A stretch of 64,000 bases of DNA from JADGRA01 sp052143535 (lineage in GTDB: Bacteria; Myxococcota; Myxococcia; Myxococcales; Myxococcaceae), in assembly GCA_052143535.1 (NCBI GenBank), contig JBKQSS010000068.1, positions 44,894 through 108,893 of the forward strand, written 5' to 3'. The position numbers were made by a program, and so were the translations under genes. How positions within the stretch are numbered: the stretch's first letter is position 1; every line of letters starts with the position of its first letter. The notes beneath the pieces are model-generated. The model did not search any database, was not told the origin of the DNA, and was given only the letters and a program-made list of their open reading frames with translations. Positions 1 to 8,620 of the stretch are shown piece by piece.

Positions 1-2104
1 ACTCCATCACGCCGGCGATGGCGGTGTTGAAGGAGAGCCGCTCGATGGACTCCCCCACCCGGCGAACGCATTTGTGGGCCAGCCGGCGAATCTCCAGCGC
101 CCGTCCCTCCCAGGGGCCTCGGTGCCGGGCGGTGGCGCAGGCCCCATGGTGCACAGCAGCCAGCGCCCACAGCCGCCTCAGGAAGCGGTGGGCGCCCTCC
201 ACCTGGTCGTCGCTCCAGTCGAAGTCCCGCTCCGGAGGGCCGGCGAAGAGGACGTAGGTGCGCACCGTGTCCGCGCCGTAGCGGCCGACAATGGCGTTGG
301 GGGCCACCACGTTTCCCCAACGCTTGGACATTTTGCGTCCGTCGGGCCCATTCACAATTCCCTGGGTAATGAGGCGCGTCACCGGCTCGTCCGTCGGGCT
401 GAGGCCGAGAATTTTCATCCACCGGCTCCAGAAGCGGAAGTAGAGGAGGTGCATCACGGCGTGCTCTGGCCCGCCCACGTAAATGTCCACCGGAAGCCAG
501 GCCTCGGCCCGGGCCGCGTCGAAGGGCGCGCCCTCCAGCTGGGGCGAGAGGTAGCGGGCGTAGTACCAAGCGGAGTCGACGAAGGTGTCCATGGTTTCCA
601 CCTCGCGGCGCGCCGGGCCACCGCAGCGCGGGCAGGTGGTGTGGACGAAGGAGGGCACCTTGGCCAGGGGCGGCTCGCCCTTGCCAGTCAGCACTTGCTC
701 CACCTCAATGTCCGGCAGAAGCACCGGCAGCTGGCTGTCGGGAAGCGGAATACCGCGGTGCTCCGGGTCGCAGCGCTCGCAATAGACAATTGGAATGGGC
801 GTGCCCCAGTAGCGCTGCCGGGAGAAGCCCCAGTCCTTCTGCCGGTACGTCACCTTGGGCACTCCTAAAGCCCGGCGCTCGAGCTCCGCCGTCAGGCGCC
901 GGCGGGCCTCGGCCGAAGGAAGGCCCGAGTACAGGCCACTGTCCAGAAGCACCCCGTCGTCGGTGAAGGGCTCGGTCCACGCCTCCACCGGCCCCAACGG
1001 CTTTCCGCCCAACGGCTGCACCACCTGGCGGACGGGCAGGCCATAGGCCCGGGCGAAAGCGAAGTCCCGGCCGTCGTGCCCGGGGACAGCCATCACCGCG
1101 CCGGTGCCGTAGTCGGCCAAGACGAAGTTGGCAATCCACACCGGCACCGCGTCCCCGGTGAAGGGGTGACGGGCGTAGGCCCCGGTGAAGACGCCCTCCT
1201 TGGCGGCCGCTTCGGCGGTGCGGTCTCCGCGCGGGGTGTTGGCCACCTTCTGCACGAAGGCCCGCACCGCTGGCTCGGCCTCAGCGGTGGCCAGCCCCGC
1301 CACCAACGGGTGCTCCGGGGCCAGCACCAGGTAGGTGCAGCCAAACACCGTGTCAATGCGGGTGGTGAAGACGCGGACGGCCGCCCGGCCATCCTCCAGG
1401 ATGAAGTCGCACTCCACCCCGTCGCTGCGGCCAATCCAGTTGCGCTGCATGGCCAGGATGCGCTCCGGCCAGGCGGGCAGCTGCTCCAGCCCGTCCAGGA
1501 GGTCCTGCGAGTTGCGGGTAATGCGGAAGGCCCACTCCGGCATTTCCCGCTCCACCACCACCGACTCGCAGCGCTCGCACAGGCCGTCTTTCACTTGCTC
1601 ATTGGCGATGACGGTGAGGCAGCTGGGGCACCAATTCACCTTGGCAAAGCGCCGGTACACCATGTTGCGTTCCCACAGCCGCAGGAAGAACCACTGGTTC
1701 CAGCGGTAGTAGGCCGGGTCGCTGGTGGTAATTTCTCGCGTCCAGTCGTAGCTGTAGCCGAGGCTTGTAAACTCCTTGCGGAAGCCCTCAATATTCTGCC
1801 GCGTGGCGATGGCGGGGTGGACGCCGTCCTTGATGGCGGCGTTCTCCGCCGGCAGGCCGAAGGCGTCCCACCCCATCGGGTGCAGCACGTCGAAGCCGCG
1901 CATCCGGTAGTAGCGGGCGAAGACGTCCCCCACCAGGTAGTTGCGGACGTGCCCCATGTGCATGCTGCCACTCGGGTAGGGCAGCATCTCGAGCACATAC
2001 TTCTTGGGCGCCCCCGGGCGGGCGTCGGCCCGGAAGACGCCTTCCTTTGCCCAGCGCGCCTGCCATTTCGGCTCGATGGCTTTTGGCTCGTAGCGCTCGT
2101 TCAT
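1..2104 (-). CDS. leuS: Leucyl-tRNA synthetase, 3' end beyond the window
   Basis: Class I aminoacyl-tRNA synthetase that charges tRNA-Leu in the cytoplasm and edits mischarged products. The frame is open from the ATG at 2104 to position 1, giving 701 residues of a protein usually above 800; the anticodon-binding C-terminus is missing. Near the start the HIGH-type motif reads SGSMHMGHVRNYL, followed by WDAFGLPAENAA. The second catalytic motif reads KMSKRWGNVV where most bacterial LeuRS have KMSKSKGN. The CP1 editing region and the Cys pairs of a zinc ribbon lie between. It is divergent from asnS, with 120 bp between the start codons holding both promoters. Identity is firm. Confidence 0.97.
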   Translation of the reverse strand, partial: MNERYEPKAIEPKWQARWAKEGVFRADARPGAPKKYVLEMLPYPSGSMHMGHVRNYLVGDVFARYYRMRGFDVLHPMGWDAFGLPAENAAIKDGVHPAIATRQNIEGFRKEFTSLGYSYDWTREITTSDPAYYRWNQWFFLRLWERNMVYRRFAKVNWCPSCLTVIANEQVKDGLCERCESVVVEREMPEWAFRITRNSQDLLDGLEQLPAWPERILAMQRNWIGRSDGVECDFILEDGRAAVRVFTTRIDTVFGCTYLVLAPEHPLVAGLATAEAEPAVRAFVQKVANTPRGDRTAEAAAKEGVFTGAYARHPFTGDAVPVWIANFVLADYGTGAVMAVPGHDGRDFAFARAYGLPVRQVVQPLGGKPLGPVEAWTEPFTDDGVLLDSGLYSGLPSAEARRRLTAELERRALGVPKVTYRQKDWGFSRQRYWGTPIPIVYCERCDPEHRGIPLPDSQLPVLLPDIEVEQVLTGKGEPPLAKVPSFVHTTCPRCGGPARREVETMDTFVDSAWYYARYLSPQLEGAPFDAARAEAWLPVDIYVGGPEHAVMHLLYFRFWSRWMKILGLSPTDEPVTRLITQGIVNGPDGRKMSKRWGNVVAPNAIVGRYGADTVRTYVLFAGPPERDFDWSDDQVEGAHRFLRRLWALAAVHHGACATARHRGPWEGRALEIRRLAHKCVRRVGESIERLSFNTAIAGVME

Positions 2105-2224
2105 AGCTTTGGGTGTCCCTCATACGGCCCACCTGGGCATCGCGCAATCTTCCCTGGGAGGCCCTGGCGAAGGCGGCGGGAGAGTGGCCTTACAGCCCCG
2201 GCTTCTGTTACGAGCAGCGCCGCC

Positions 2225-3529
2225 ATGGCCCCTAGCGCCGTCCGCATCGCGGACATTGCCCGTTACGAAAACCAGGAGGTGGAGCTACGCGGCTGGCTCT
2301 ACAGCCGACGCTCCTCCGGAAAGCTGCACTTTCTACAGCTGCGCGACGGCAGCGGCACCATCCAGGCCGTGGTCTTCAAAGGCGACGTCAGCCCGGAGCT
2401 CTTCCTGGCGGCTGACCACCTCGGCCAGGAGACGTCGCTCGTGCTGCGAGGCACGGTGCGCAAGGACGCGCGCAGTCCCTTGGGCTTCGAGCTCGGAGTG
2501 AAGGACTTGCAAGTGGTGCACGCCACCGAGGGCTACCCCATTACGCCCAAGGAGCACGGGGTGGCCTACCTCATGGAAAACCGCCACCTGTGGCTGAGGA
2601 GCCCCCGGCAAAACGTCATCCTCCGGGTGCGGGCCACGGTGGTGAAGGCCATCCGCGACTTCCTCGACACGGACGGCTTCACCCTGGTGGACGCGCCCAT
2701 TTTTACCCCCGCCGCCTGCGAGGGCACCTCCACCCTCTTCGAGGTGCCCTACTTTGACCTCGGGGCTGCCTACCTCACCCAGTCCGGGCAGCTGTACATG
2801 GAAGCGGCCGCCATGGCGCTGGGCAAGGCCTACTGCTTCGGCCCCACCTTCCGCGCCGAGAAGAGCAAAACCCGCCGCCACCTCACCGAGTTTTGGATGG
2901 TGGAGCCGGAGGTGGCCTACATGACGCTGGAGGAGGACATGGTGCTGGCCGAGCGGCTCATTTCCTCGGTGGTGGCCCGGGTGCTGGAGCAGCACGGCTC
3001 GGAATTGAAGAGCGTCCTGGAGCGCGACACCCAAAAGCTCGAGGCGGTGAAGCCTCCCTTCCCGCGGATGACGTACACCGAGGCCATCGAGCGGCTGCAG
3101 AAGGCCGGGCACCCCGCCAAGTGGGGAGACGACTTTGGCGGCGATGAGGAGACGCTGTTGGCGAGCCAGTTCGACCGGCCGGTCATTGTCCACCGCTACC
3201 CGTCGGACTTGAAGGCCTTCTACTTCAAGCGCGACCCGAGCGACGACAAGGTGGCCCTCGGGATGGACGTGCTGGCGCCCGAGGGCTACGGCGAAATTGT
3301 CGGCGGCGGCCAGCGCGAGGATGACCTCCGGACACTGGAGGCACGCATTGAAGAGCACCACCTGCCGAAGGAGGCCTTCAGCTGGTACCTCGACCTCCGC
3401 CGCTACGGCAGCGTGCCCCACGCCGGCTTCGGCCTCGGGGTGGAGCGCACCGTGGGCTGGCTGTGTGGGCTCCACCACGTGCGCGAAACCATTCCCTTCG
3501 CGCGGATGATGGAACGGATTACTCCCTAG
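2225..3529 (+). CDS. asnS: Asparaginyl-tRNA synthetase
   Basis: Class IIb synthetase joining Asn to tRNA-Asn. The 434-residue protein has an N-terminal OB-fold anticodon-binding domain (about 1-110, containing VELRGWLYSRRSSGKLHFLQ) and a class II catalytic core. Motif 2 is FRAEKSKTRRHLTEFWMVEPE around residue 220, and motif 3 is GFGLGVERTVGWLCG near the C-terminus. The open frame extends far upstream, but the ATG at 2225 gives the family-normal N-terminus, and everything upstream lies opposite leuS. AsnRS rather than AspRS is chosen from its length and the absence of the AspRS insertion domain. The stop codon overlaps the stop of the convergent ferritin-like gene. Confidence 0.94.
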   Translation: MAPSAVRIADIARYENQEVELRGWLYSRRSSGKLHFLQLRDGSGTIQAVVFKGDVSPELFLAADHLGQETSLVLRGTVRKDARSPLGFELGVKDLQVVHATEGYPITPKEHGVAYLMENRHLWLRSPRQNVILRVRATVVKAIRDFLDTDGFTLVDAPIFTPAACEGTSTLFEVPYFDLGAAYLTQSGQLYMEAAAMALGKAYCFGPTFRAEKSKTRRHLTEFWMVEPEVAYMTLEEDMVLAERLISSVVARVLEQHGSELKSVLERDTQKLEAVKPPFPRMTYTEAIERLQKAGHPAKWGDDFGGDEETLLASQFDRPVIVHRYPSDLKAFYFKRDPSDDKVALGMDVLAPEGYGEIVGGGQREDDLRTLEARIEEHHLPKEAFSWYLDLRRYGSVPHAGFGLGVERTVGWLCGLHHVRETIPFARMMERITP

Positions 3530-4098
3530 CGGGCGCCTGGGCCCCCCAGCTCCTTGGGAAGGTGGTCGAGGAGGTCCGCCAAGTCCTCGGCGTGGCCCTC
3601 TTCCTCGCCCTGAATCTCCTCCAGCATGTGCCGGGTGGTGGTGTCGAACTTCGCGAAATAGCTCACCAGCTCGCGGTAGGTGTCGATGGCGATGCGCTCG
3701 GCGATGAGGTCCTCCTTAATCATCTCCACCAAGGTGTTGGGCGCGGCGTACTCGGTGGCGCTGCGCAGGTGCAGCCCGTCGGGATTGAGGTTGGGGCTGC
3801 CGCCGAGCTGCTCGATGCGCTCGGCGATGAGGTCGGCATGCCGCTGCTCGTCCCCGGCGTGCTCTAGAAACTCTTCCTTCACCGGCCCAGCGTGGATGCT
3901 CTTGGCCATGAAGTAGTGCGCCTTGTAGCGCAGCACGCAGACAATCTCGGTGGCCAAGGCGTCGTTGAGAAGCTTGCACGAGATGACTGGGTCTCCGGCG
4001 TAGGACTCGGTGACGGCGCCTTCGGCGATGTGCTGGCGCGCCCGCTTGCGCAGCGTCTGCACGTCGGTGAGGAAGGGCTTGTCGACTTTGGTGGCCAT
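3526..4098 (-). CDS. Ferritin-like (bacterioferritin-type) protein
   Basis: A 190-residue helical protein of the ferritin-like superfamily, probably a cytoplasmic iron-storage or iron-oxidising protein. Carboxylate/His helices are visible: ATEIVCVLRYKAHYF, then EHAGDEQRHADLIAERI (E-x-x-H), EDLIAERIAIDTY, and EEEGHAEDL (E-x-x-H). These match the two-iron ferroxidase pattern of four helices. It is about 30 residues longer than E. coli Bfr at the N-terminus, and whether it binds heme cannot be told. The ATG at 4098 is preceded by AGGAG-like sequence. The gene is convergent with asnS, and the two stops share one CTAG. Confidence 0.85.
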   Translation of the reverse strand: MATKVDKPFLTDVQTLRKRARQHIAEGAVTESYAGDPVISCKLLNDALATEIVCVLRYKAHYFMAKSIHAGPVKEEFLEHAGDEQRHADLIAERIEQLGGSPNLNPDGLHLRSATEYAAPNTLVEMIKEDLIAERIAIDTYRELVSYFAKFDTTTRHMLEEIQGEEEGHAEDLADLLDHLPKELGGPGAR

Positions 4099-4232
4099 TT
4101 CGGGCTCCTCTTTCGGGGGGGACGGCGGGCGTGGTGCTCTAGAGATAGGACACTGCCCAGCCAGAGGCCAAGGGGCCCCGCGCCGACAAGGGGCCCTCCC
4201 CGGGGCGTGCCCTCAGCGCCCCCCAGTGTCCC

Positions 4233-4601
4233 TTAGCCGCGGCTCTCGGACTCTCGGAGGAAGAGGGAAAGGACGGCCCGCGTCACGCCAATGACGAGGC
4301 CTCCCCAGAAGGCCGGGACAAAGCCCGCCACTTGAAAGCCCAAGCCCAAGGACTGGGACAGCTGCGCGGTGACGTAGAGAAGCAGCGCGTTAATGACGAG
4401 GGCAAACAGCCCCAAGGTGAGGATGGTGAGCGGGAGGGCCAACAGCTTCAGCACCGTGCCCAACAGGGCGTTGACGACTCCAAAGACGAGCGCCACGCCG
4501 AGGAGTGCCGCCGGGCTTCCATGGTGATGGATGCCGGGCACCACCTGGGTGGCCACCCAGAGGGCCACCGCCGTGATGAGTAACCGCAGGAGAAACAGCA
4601 C
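4233..4601 (-). CDS. Small four-helix membrane protein, phage holin family 4 (DUF360-like)
   Basis: A 122-residue protein made almost wholly of hydrophobic segments: RVLFLLRLLITAVALWVATQ, then AALLGVALVFGVVNALLG, LKLLALPLTILTLGLFALVIN and a last segment ending GLVIGVTRAVLSLF. The spacing, the PLTILTLGLF...NALLL segment and the length match the widespread membrane family annotated as phage holin family 4 / YvlD-like, whose function is unknown despite the name. No ATG is available; the GTG at 4601 follows a G-rich ribosome-binding site (GGGGGG about nine bases upstream). An inner-membrane location is inferred. Confidence 0.75.
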   Translation of the reverse strand: MLFLLRLLITAVALWVATQVVPGIHHHGSPAALLGVALVFGVVNALLGTVLKLLALPLTILTLGLFALVINALLLYVTAQLSQSLGLGFQVAGFVPAFWGGLVIGVTRAVLSLFLRESESRG

Positions 4602-4702
4602 GCGCGCCCACCCCCCTTCAAGAAGAAGACGTTGGTGGGTTTTCGCATGCCTCAGGGGCGGGGCGCACCTGGCATTTGCCCCCTCCCCCTCCCAACAGGC
4701 GG

Positions 4703-6451
4703 TTAGGCGGTGGTGGGGTCCAGGCGCTCGAGCCCGCGCCCCATCCACCCCAGGGCGAGGTAAATTTCCCCGCCCAGCACCGCCGCCGCCGCGGCACAGC
4801 CCAAGGTGGGGGCCAGTGGCCCGGCACCCGCCCAGCGAAAGCCCACGCCCACCGCGAGGCCCAGCAGTCCGGCCGGGAGAATGCCCAGAAAGAGAAGTAG
4901 CAAGGAGGCCACCAGGTTGATGAGGCGGGTGCCGGTGGCTTCCACCCCGCGCGGCGCTCGCTCCTCGTCGTCGACGAGGAGGCTCGGGAAGACGAGGGCC
5001 GCCGCATTCTGCACCACCAACAGGGCCGCGGTGGCGGCCGGAAGCAACAGCGCCGCCCCGGCCGCCCACCCGGCGCGGGCCGAGAGGGGAAAGCCGTGGA
5101 GTCGACTCCCCGCGGAGAAACCCAAAGCCAGGGCCAACAGGGCCACCTCGGTGCCTCCGAGGAGGAGGGCCGGCGCCAACAGCTCGCCCCGCACCACCTG
5201 CAGCCCACTCAACGGCAGCGTCCTCAACACGTCCAGCCGCCGGAGGTCCGCCCGCAAGTCAGTGCGGGTGCTGAGCGGGCCAACCAGGAAGGTGAAGCCG
5301 GCGAAAATGAGGGCCATCAGCGCTCCGAGGAGCCGCCAGTCCCCGGCGTGGCTTTTGAGGAGCACCGCCCAGGCCATGAGGCCTGCGCTCACCCCGAGGG
5401 TGCCAAACAGCACGCCCAGGTTGGCCCCGTACATACGCCGCAGCGCCGCCCAGTTTTTCCAAGCGAGGGCCAGCTCCGGCGCCCCACTTCCGCGCAGCAC
5501 CATGAGACGCGAGGCCCGGGGCAGAGGCCTTCCGCGGCGCCGCCGGCGGGCCTCCAGCCGCGCCCGGCGCTCGGCCGAAGCAATGGCCGCCTCCTCCAGC
5601 GGCACGTCGAGGAGCAGCACGGCCAGCACCAACAGCGCCGCCAGCAGGGCCAACACCAACAGCGGCCCCGCCGCCTGGCGGAGGCTTTGCGCCCGGTAGC
5701 AGTCGACGAGGGCCCGGGCCGGGACGAGGGCGTAGGAGAGAGGCGGGGCGTGGACGAGTGCCTCGAGCCAGCCTGTGCCTTGGGCCAGCGTGGCCGCGTA
5801 GTCCAACGCGAGGTTGGGCGGAGGCCCGGCGGCGCGCAGTCCAAGGCCACCCAAAAGCGCGAAGCTGGCCACCAGCCCGGCGCCGACGAGGGTGCGCCAC
5901 TTGGTGGACGTCCCAGCCTGGTGCCAGCCGACGCGCACCAGGGAGGCCAGGGCCGAGTGCAGCCACAGCACCGCAAAGGTGAGCGCCGTGGCCAGCACCA
6001 GGGGAAGCAAGGCGGCGGCCAGGCCCCGGCGGAAAAACAGCGTCACCAGCACTGCGCTGAGGAGCGTCCGCAGGAGCCCGACGGACAGCTTGTAGCGGAC
6101 GACGGCACGGCGGCTCACCGGGCCGCTGAGGAGCCACGTCACCTCGGCCTCGGTGAAGGAGAAAGAAAGCCTGTCCTTCCCCAGCGTCCAGGTGGAGAAG
6201 ACGGCCAGCGCGGCCACCCCCGTCAGCCCCAGCTCAAGCAATGGCCACAGCGCGCTGGCCGCCGGCTGCGGCAGCTGGCTTGGGGCAGCCCGCCCGTGCA
6301 GCGCCCCCCTCAGGAAGAAGCTGTAGAGGTAGAAGGTGAGGGCGGCGGCGCCCACCAGGTAGCGCGGCTCGCGCAGCTTCCTCACCGCTTGACGGACGCG
6401 GTTGCGCGCCGAGGCGGCCACCAAAAACGCCCCGGCGCGCGCAAGGCTCAC
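4703..6451 (-). CDS. ABC exporter permease subunit
   Basis: A 582-residue polytopic membrane protein with about ten or more hydrophobic stretches, for example LLPLVLATALTFAVLWLHSA and LLVLALLAALLVLAVLLL. A cytoplasmic Arg-rich stretch (EARRRRRGRPLPRASR) lies in the middle. This architecture matches the putative ABC exporter permeases paired with a single ATPase. The start ATG overlaps the stop of the upstream ATPase gene by four bases (ATGA), so the two are translationally coupled and probably form one complex. The substrate is unknown. It is the last gene of the chemosensory-transport run that begins at 11057. Confidence 0.82.
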   Translation of the reverse strand: MSLARAGAFLVAASARNRVRQAVRKLREPRYLVGAAALTFYLYSFFLRGALHGRAAPSQLPQPAASALWPLLELGLTGVAALAVFSTWTLGKDRLSFSFTEAEVTWLLSGPVSRRAVVRYKLSVGLLRTLLSAVLVTLFFRRGLAAALLPLVLATALTFAVLWLHSALASLVRVGWHQAGTSTKWRTLVGAGLVASFALLGGLGLRAAGPPPNLALDYAATLAQGTGWLEALVHAPPLSYALVPARALVDCYRAQSLRQAAGPLLVLALLAALLVLAVLLLDVPLEEAAIASAERRARLEARRRRRGRPLPRASRLMVLRGSGAPELALAWKNWAALRRMYGANLGVLFGTLGVSAGLMAWAVLLKSHAGDWRLLGALMALIFAGFTFLVGPLSTRTDLRADLRRLDVLRTLPLSGLQVVRGELLAPALLLGGTEVALLALALGFSAGSRLHGFPLSARAGWAAGAALLLPAATAALLVVQNAAALVFPSLLVDDEERAPRGVEATGTRLINLVASLLLLFLGILPAGLLGLAVGVGFRWAGAGPLAPTLGCAAAAAVLGGEIYLALGWMGRGLERLDPTTA

Positions 6452-7191
6452 CGCTCGGCGACCTCCTCCTGCGCGGTGACGGCCAGAAACAAGTCCTCAA
6501 GCGAGCCGCCAGCAGCACCGGCTTGAGCGCGAATTTCTGGCACCGTCCCGAGCGCCGCCAAGCGTCCGTTGGCGAGAATGAGGACGCGGCTACACAACTC
6601 CTCCACCAGCGGCAACAGGTGGGAGGACAGCACCAGCGCCGCCCCGGACTCCGCCCGCCGGCGCAGGGCCTCTTTCATCCGCTTGATGCCCAAAGGGTCG
6701 AGCCCGGTGAGGGGCTCGTCCAAAAGCACCAGCGCCGGACGGTGGAGGAAGCCGCAAGCGATGGACAGCTTCTGCTTCATCCCCCGGGACAGCTCTCCTG
6801 GCAGGGCCGACTCCTTGCCCTCCAACTCCAGCGTCTGCAGCAGGCTGCGCCCCTCCCTCTCCCAGTCGGCCACCTGGTAGAGGCGCGCGGTGAAGTTGAG
6901 GTGCTCCCACACGGTGAGGTACTCGAAGAGGCGCGGCTCGTCGGGCAGGTAGGCCAGGGCGCGCTTGGCCTGCACCGGCTCGCGCTGGACGTCATGGCCG
7001 CCAATGCGCACCGAGCCGCTGGTGGGAGGCAGAATGCCGGCCAGACAGCGCAGAGTGGTGGTTTTCCCGGCGCCGTTGGGGCCCACCAGCCCCAGCACCT
7101 CGCCCGCCGCCACGCGAAAGTCCAGCCCCTGCACGGCGCGAAAGTCCCCGTAGTTGCGGCTCAGGCCCTCCACCTCGAGCTGCGCCGTCAT
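6448..7191 (-). CDS. ABC transporter ATP-binding protein
   Basis: A 247-residue nucleotide-binding subunit that powers the adjacent permease. Walker A is GPNGAGKTTT (about residue 37), the signature motif is the variant LSRGMKQKLSIA, and Walker B is LVLLDEPLTGLD followed by the H-loop SSHLLP. The C-terminus lacks a fused membrane domain. The signature LSRGM is typical of ABC-2 or drug/antibiotic exporter ATPases. The ATG overlaps the upstream response-regulator stop by four bases, and its own stop overlaps the permease start by four. The coupling strongly suggests one mRNA with the che genes. Confidence 0.92.
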   Translation of the reverse strand: MTAQLEVEGLSRNYGDFRAVQGLDFRVAAGEVLGLVGPNGAGKTTTLRCLAGILPPTSGSVRIGGHDVQREPVQAKRALAYLPDEPRLFEYLTVWEHLNFTARLYQVADWEREGRSLLQTLELEGKESALPGELSRGMKQKLSIACGFLHRPALVLLDEPLTGLDPLGIKRMKEALRRRAESGAALVLSSHLLPLVEELCSRVLILANGRLAALGTVPEIRAQAGAAGGSLEDLFLAVTAQEEVAER

Positions 7192-7586
7192 GGGAGCCCG
7201 AGCAAGTCTCTCACCGCCGAGGACACCCGGCCGGCGTGGATGGGCTTGAGGAGGTAGGCATTGGCCCCGAGGGCCATGGCCCGGGAGCGGTCCGTCTCCC
7301 CGGCCTCGGTGGTGACCACCACAATGGGGACGTCCCGCCGCCGCTCGCCGGCGCGAATGTGGTGAATGAGCTTCAACCCGTCCACCAGCGGCATATTCAA
7401 GTCGGTGACGACGACGTCATACTCGGACTCGCTGAAGCGCTTCAGTCCCTCGGCGCCGTCCTCCGCCTCGTCACAGGCCACCGCGCCCAGCGTTTGAAGG
7501 ACAGCCACCAGCCGCCGGCGCATGGCCAGCGAGTCGTCCACCACCAGCGCACGGAAGCCGACTGTCCCCAACTGAGGGCGAGACAC
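7188..7586 (-). CDS. Single-domain response regulator (CheY-like)
   Basis: A 132-residue stand-alone receiver domain. The acidic pair is at residues 17-18 in VVDDS, the phospho-acceptor Asp62 in VVVTDLNMP, a conserved Thr follows in VVTTEAG, and the Lys is in LLKPI. No output domain follows, so it acts by protein contact as CheY does. The start is the GTG at 7586, which shares one base with the TAG of the upstream cheW (TAGTG). The longer open frame reaching back over cheW is a shadow. It is the second receiver of this operon and directly precedes the ABC ATPase. Its target, whether motor or exporter, is unknown. Confidence 0.88.
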   Translation of the reverse strand: MSRPQLGTVGFRALVVDDSLAMRRRLVAVLQTLGAVACDEAEDGAEGLKRFSESEYDVVVTDLNMPLVDGLKLIHHIRAGERRRDVPIVVVTTEAGETDRSRAMALGANAYLLKPIHAGRVSSAVRDLLGLP

Positions 7587-8050
7587 TAGCCCCTCCCTTC
7601 GGCCGGCGGCGAGTCGTCCGCACACAGCGCCAGGACGTCCAACAGGAAATGCACGGCCGGCGGCTCGTCCCACACTGCGACCACGCCCGGAAGGGCCACC
7701 TCCGCCTTGCCCGGAAGGCGCAAGCGACTGACGGCCACCTCGGACACTCCGCCCACCCCGTCCATGGCGAAGGCCACCCGGCGCGGCCCCAGCCAACACA
7801 ACAGAAGCCCCGGCCGGCTGCCCGTGGGCGCTTCTGTCTCGGCCAGACACGTCCGGAGCTCCACCACCGGCACGCGCTCGGCGCGCAACTGGACATAGCC
7901 CCGCACAAAGGGCGGCGCGCCCTCCACCTTTGCCGTCTCCATCTCCGGCAGCACCTCGTCCACCCGGCCCAAGTCGACGGCGTAGCGGCGGCTGCCCACC
8001 AGAAAGGTGAAGAGCTCGAGCACCTCGGGCGGGGCCGGTTGGGGCTTCAC
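7586..8050 (-). CDS. cheW: CheW-type adaptor protein
   Basis: A 154-residue protein that is one CheW domain, the SH3-like adaptor that links receptors to CheA. Family features are FTFLVGSRRYAVDLGRVDEVLP at the N-terminus, the FVRGYVQLRAERVPVVELR block, and VAFAMDGVGGVSEV. It starts with ATG at 8050, one base after the stop of the upstream cheW-like gene, and ends one base into the following receiver gene. Two CheW-domain proteins in one operon beside the CheA C-terminal CheW domain is common in myxobacterial chemosensory clusters. No receptor is encoded nearby. Confidence 0.87.
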   Translation of the reverse strand: MKPQPAPPEVLELFTFLVGSRRYAVDLGRVDEVLPEMETAKVEGAPPFVRGYVQLRAERVPVVELRTCLAETEAPTGSRPGLLLCWLGPRRVAFAMDGVGGVSEVAVSRLRLPGKAEVALPGVVAVWDEPPAVHFLLDVLALCADDSPPAEGRG

Positions 8051-8620
8051 CTACAGCACCCGCTCCAGCTCGAGGAGGACGAGGGGAGTTTGGGCGGCCA
8101 GGGCGCGGCCCACCACCGCGCCGGCTTCGGAAACCGCCTCAATGCTGGCCGGGGCCAGGCGCACCACGTCGCGCACACGGTCCACCCACATGCCGGCCGG
8201 CCCAGCCTGGGTGCGGGCCACCAGAATGCGCGCCTCGCGCGGCACCACCTCGCACTCCTCCGGCGGCCCGGCCACCTTGCGCAGCTCGGTGCGCAGCCCG
8301 AGGCCCAGCGCCAAGTCGTACACCGGCGTCACCGTCCCGCGCAGGTCCAAGACGCCCAGCAGCGGGGCCTTGGCGCGTGGAATTTCCACGAGGAGGCGAG
8401 CCCGGAGAATTTCCAGGACGGCCCCCAGGGGGACGGCATACGTCGTCTGCGCGAGCTCGAAGGAGAGGTACTCCCGCACTGCTTCGGCCGGCAACGGCGC
8501 CACCTCGCCCGGGCCGGCGGGCGGCAGCGCCAACCTTGAGACGTCCTCGTCCGGACGGTAGCAAAAGGCCTCCAGGCGCTCAGCCAGAGAGGCAGCGCGC
8601 TGTGCCGGGCCGGCCCTCAT
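8051..8620 (-). CDS. CheW-domain protein with N-terminal extension
   Basis: A 189-residue protein with about 48 non-conserved Pro/Ala-rich residues and then a CheW domain beginning YLSFELAQTTYAVPLGAVLE, with the core LLGVLDLRGTVTPVYDLALG and MWVDRVRDVVRLAPASIEAV. It probably serves as the adaptor between CheA and a receptor encoded elsewhere. The ATG at 8620 overlaps the end of cheA by four bases, and the stop abuts the next cheW. The extension distinguishes it from the smaller CheW and may give it a separate partner. Confidence 0.85.
   Translation of the reverse strand: MRAGPAQRAASLAERLEAFCYRPDEDVSRLALPPAGPGEVAPLPAEAVREYLSFELAQTTYAVPLGAVLEILRARLLVEIPRAKAPLLGVLDLRGTVTPVYDLALGLGLRTELRKVAGPPEECEVVPREARILVARTQAGPAGMWVDRVRDVVRLAPASIEAVSEAGAVVGRALAAQTPLVLLELERVL

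Noticed and set aside
1076..2224. N-terminal extension of asnS and long plus-strand ORFs over leuS
   Set aside because: They lie antisense to leuS, whose frame has all LeuRS motifs; the AsnRS family starts at the ATG at 2225.
2333..3478. 381-codon minus-strand ORF opposite asnS
   Set aside because: Composition is rich in His, Val and Gly, as expected of the antisense of a GC-rich gene; no domain recognised.
5096..6526. 476-codon plus-strand ORF opposite the ABC permease
   Set aside because: Gln/Arg/His/Pro-rich shadow of a strongly hydrophobic coding strand.
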